In this document: positions 5,196 through 6,369 of the stretch, one piece after another | Layout of the letters: every line of letters starts with the position of its first letter | Position numbering within the stretch: the first letter of the stretch is position 1 | Assembly (NCBI GenBank): GCA_016840645.1 | Contig: JAEORY010000237.1 | Span: forward strand, 1-6,369 | Direction: 5' to 3' | DNA length: 6,369 bases | Source: Candidatus Borrarchaeota archaeon | GTDB lineage: Archaea; Asgardarchaeota; Sifarchaeia; Borrarchaeales; Borrarchaeaceae | The notes under the pieces: generated by a model | Told to the model about the DNA's origin: nothing | What the model saw: only the letters and a program-made list of their open reading frames with translations | Database searches by the model: none | Translations under genes and position numbers: made by a program

Positions 5196-5294
5196 TGGCG
5201 GAGAGACACGGATTCGAACCCTGACACCAGCTTCCGCTGGCCCTCTGTTTTCAAGACAGTCGCCGCTACCCAGAATCTTTCGGCTTACCTCTCC
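5196..5294 (-). tRNA. tRNA-Ser(TGA)
   Basis: A 99-base class II tRNA with encoded CCA and G73, as usual for serine. Acceptor GGAGAGG pairs with TCTCTCC. The D stem GCCG/CGGC closes a long 15-base loop. The anticodon loop CTTGAAA gives TGA, and the variable arm CCAGC-GGAA-GCTGG has five pairs. Oddities: the T stem CAGGG/CCGTG has a G-G mismatch, and the outer pair of the anticodon stem is A-A. These suggest relaxed selection or a tolerant phage tRNA; it still looks foldable. It is the last gene of the cluster. Confidence 0.9.
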
Positions 5295-5302
5295 TTGTTG
5301 TT

Positions 5303-5379
5303 TGGAGTCCCGGGTAGGATTCGAACCTACGCTCTACTACTTTGCAGGCAGTCGCCTTACCAGACTTGGCCACCGAGAC
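5303..5379 (-). tRNA. tRNA-Cys(GCA)
   Basis: A 77-base tRNA with encoded CCA. Acceptor GTCTCGG pairs with CCGGGAC, the anticodon loop CTGCAAA gives GCA, and the T loop is TTCGAAT. The discriminator is T, the known identity base for cysteinyl-tRNA synthetase, which supports the call. Eight bases separate it from tRNA-Ser downstream. Confidence 0.93.
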
Positions 5380-5463
5380 ATAAATTTGGTCCCTCGGCTT
5401 TAGTAAGCATATCGCCTCAGGAAAACTCGTAACATGGCTTACACGAGCCTCGAGTTTTTAATT
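5380..5463 (-). other. tRNA-sized gap with tRNA-like 3' end, possible remnant
   Basis: The 84 bases between tRNA-Ile and tRNA-Cys are the length of a tRNA, and on the minus strand end in GGGACCA (5393-5387), like an acceptor strand plus A73 and CCA. A partial 5' partner (CTCG) and hairpins CTCGT/ACGAG and GCTT-ACTA-AAGC are present, and AAAACTCG/CGAGTTTT (5423-5430 with 5451-5458) forms an 8-bp stem. There is no T loop and no proper anticodon arm, so it cannot be a working tRNA as read. It is either a decayed tRNA or a processing spacer. Confidence 0.3.
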
Positions 5464-5539
5464 TGGTAGTGACACCTGGGGTCGAACCAGGACCTGCCGG
5501 TTATCAGCCGGCTGTACAGAGCCGCTATACTATGCCACT
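5464..5539 (-). tRNA. tRNA-Ile(GAT)
   Basis: A 76-base tRNA with encoded CCA and A73. Acceptor AGTGGCA pairs with TGTCACT (one G-T), D stem GTAT/GTAC closes a 9-base loop containing GG, anticodon stem GCCGG/CCGGC with loop CTGATAA gives GAT, and the T arm is CCTGG-TTCGACC-CCAGG. Only six bases separate it from the upstream initiator-type tRNA, so the two are surely co-transcribed and cut apart. Confidence 0.94.
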
Positions 5540-5545
5540 ATTATT

Positions 5546-5623
5546 TGGAGGCAGGGGAGGGATTTGCACCCCCGTCGACCGGGTTATGAGCCCGGGCTGG
5601 TACTAACTCCAGTCCACCCTGCA
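5546..5623 (-). tRNA. initiator-type tRNA-Met(CAT)
   Basis: A 78-base tRNA with encoded CCA. Two initiator hallmarks are visible: a mismatched first acceptor pair (T1 opposite C72, in TGCAGGG versus CCCTGCC) and three successive G-C pairs next to the CTCATAA loop (stem CCGGG/CCCGG). The anticodon is CAT. D stem CTGG/CCAG closes a loop without the usual GG. The T loop is TGCAAAT, so position 55, normally U (pseudouridine), is G. The discriminator is T rather than A. Its first 21 bases also encode the end of the upstream endonuclease gene. It may be a true initiator or a diverged Met tRNA. Confidence 0.85.
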
Positions 5624-6250
5624 ATTATCAAAGTGCCATCGTTTCATGACACCACTCTTTCCTTTTTTACCGCAATGCGGACATTCTAGGGTTTTATTAT
5701 TTGAATGGTGTTCTTTCATCGATGACGAAATTTTTTCTTTTTGAACTGTCGACAATGTCCTATTAGAAAGTGCCTTACTAATATTATTACAATGTTCAAT
5801 AGATCTTTCTGGTTTAGTTTTCCCTTTAAGAGATTTACTAATACTAGTCTTATGCTCTTCTGTTAAATTAAAACCTTTGTTTCTTCCTGGAGGACGAATT
5901 CCTTTTTCTTTAAGAGTTTTACTAATTTTTTGATAAATTATTTCTTTTTCTTCTGACGGTAAATGTTTATATACATGACCGCCTTGGCCACCTTCTGCTA
6001 TATTATAGCATTGTTGATCGCCTAAAATATCAAGTGTTATATACTTTGCTTCTAATAAATTTAGATAATCTTCGTCATGAGCATAACACAATATATCTCT
6101 ACTAAACGATTCTCTACCATACTTAGAAATTGCTTTAGTTAATAACAACCCTGATCCTAAATATGAATCATTTATATCAGTTGTACTATGTTTGCCGATA
6201 TAATATTTTCCGTTGATATTATTAGTAGTTTTATAGATAAAATGTTTCAT
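5603..6250 (-). CDS. GIY-YIG homing endonuclease with C-terminal zinc finger
   Basis: A 215-residue free-standing homing endonuclease. The GIY-YIG nuclease domain covers about residues 1-90: FIYKTTNNINGKYYIG carries the two tyrosines, R46 lies in KYGRESF, E67 in LLEAKYI is the likely metal ligand, and CYNIAEGG closes the fold. Next come NUMOD3-like DNA-binding repeats (FNLTEEHKTSISKSLKGK at about 127-144, SIEHCNNISKAL, VQKEKISSSM). The C-terminus is a zinc finger of the type seen in phage endonucleases: CPHC (190-193) with H206 and C210. Such enzymes cut cognate DNA lacking the gene and spread by repair. It sits inside a tRNA cluster, and its last six codons and TAG stop are bases 1-21 of the initiator-type tRNA. 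No Shine-Dalgarno is seen; a GATAAATA box lies 5 bases before the ATG. Confidence 0.9.
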   Translation of the reverse strand: MKHFIYKTTNNINGKYYIGKHSTTDINDSYLGSGLLLTKAISKYGRESFSRDILCYAHDEDYLNLLEAKYITLDILGDQQCYNIAEGGQGGHVYKHLPSEEKEIIYQKISKTLKEKGIRPPGRNKGFNLTEEHKTSISKSLKGKTKPERSIEHCNNISKALSNRTLSTVQKEKISSSMKEHHSNNKTLECPHCGKKGKSGVMKRWHFDNCRVDWS

Positions 6251-6255
6251 ACTTT

Positions 6256-6263
6256 TATTTATC
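6256..6263 (-). promoter_or_regulatory. GATAAATA box before the endonuclease gene
   Basis: The T4-late-like box GATAAATA lies five bases upstream of the ATG, the same arrangement as at 3990-3997. Phage homing endonucleases are often under late promoters, which would fit, but the spacing implies an almost leaderless message. Confidence 0.35.
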
Positions 6264-6299
6264 TAATTACTTTGTCTACTTGTATATCCCGCGATTGTT

Positions 6300-6369
6300 T
6301 GGCAGAAGGGAGGGGATTTGAACCCCTGTGCCTCGTTAGAGACTCACTCCTTAGCCTTAAAATTGGCGG
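6300..6369 (-). tRNA. partial tRNA cut by the window edge, isotype unresolved
   Basis: The 3' part of a tRNA on the minus strand: T arm AGGGG-TTCAAAT-CCCCT, acceptor strand CCCTTCT, G73 and encoded CCA. A GTCTC-TAAC-GAGGC hairpin just before the T arm resembles a class II variable arm, which with G73 hints at serine; an upstream GGCTAAGG could then hold GCT, but its loop lacks T33 and its stem is weak. Read differently, GCC/GGC near 6359-6367 could be a D arm. The 5' end is outside the window, so no anticodon is assigned. Confidence 0.7.

Noticed and set aside
5157..5432. Two overlapping plus-strand frames of 78-91 codons
   Set aside because: They are antisense to tRNA-Ser and tRNA-Cys; the RVGFEPT-like residues come from tRNA T-arm sequence.

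Overview
The window looks like part of a large tailed-phage genome, AT-rich and probably infecting a gammaproteobacterium. The signs are a dense run of tRNA genes with encoded CCA ends, a GIY-YIG homing endonuclease lodged among them, small membrane proteins, and a tmRNA whose tag peptide (ANDENYLLAA) closely resembles the gammaproteobacterial ANDENYALAA. The host assignment is an inference from the tag; no structural or replication gene is present to place the phage.

Layout. A small two-helix membrane protein (19-312, +) meets tail-to-tail, with a 4-base stop overlap, a 687-residue protein ending in a TerD-like domain (309-2372, -). Upstream of the TerD gene are about 570 bases with no convincing gene: a perfect sigma70-type promoter, two imperfect repeats, a 17-base direct repeat, a compact three-way junction and a doubtful 31-codon ORF. 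Next, on the minus strand, is a second perfect-consensus promoter reading tRNA-Asn, a structured spacer, and a circularly permuted (two-piece) tmRNA gene: its CCA-bearing acceptor segment lies upstream of its tag-coding segment, and a 93-base intervening hairpin joins them.

From 3751 to 5080 are a 77-residue exported or membrane-anchored protein (-), tRNA-Met (-), a 51-residue membrane peptide (+), a hairpin between convergent genes, and a secreted ferritin-like DUF2202 protein (-). From 5196 to the right edge, all on the minus strand, is a tRNA cluster: Ser(TGA), Cys(GCA), a tRNA-sized gap, Ile(GAT), an initiator-type Met(CAT), the GIY-YIG gene, and a cut-off tRNA at the edge.

How it fits together. 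Much of the window supplies translation functions: extra tRNAs and ribosome rescue. The endonuclease reading frame runs into the initiator-type tRNA, so its last zinc ligand and stop codon are tRNA bases 1-21. RNase P maturation of that tRNA would cut the message between codons 209 and 210 and leave it without a stop codon, which is the kind of substrate the neighbouring tmRNA acts on. This link is a hypothesis. The permuted tmRNA is the strongest and most unusual feature here.
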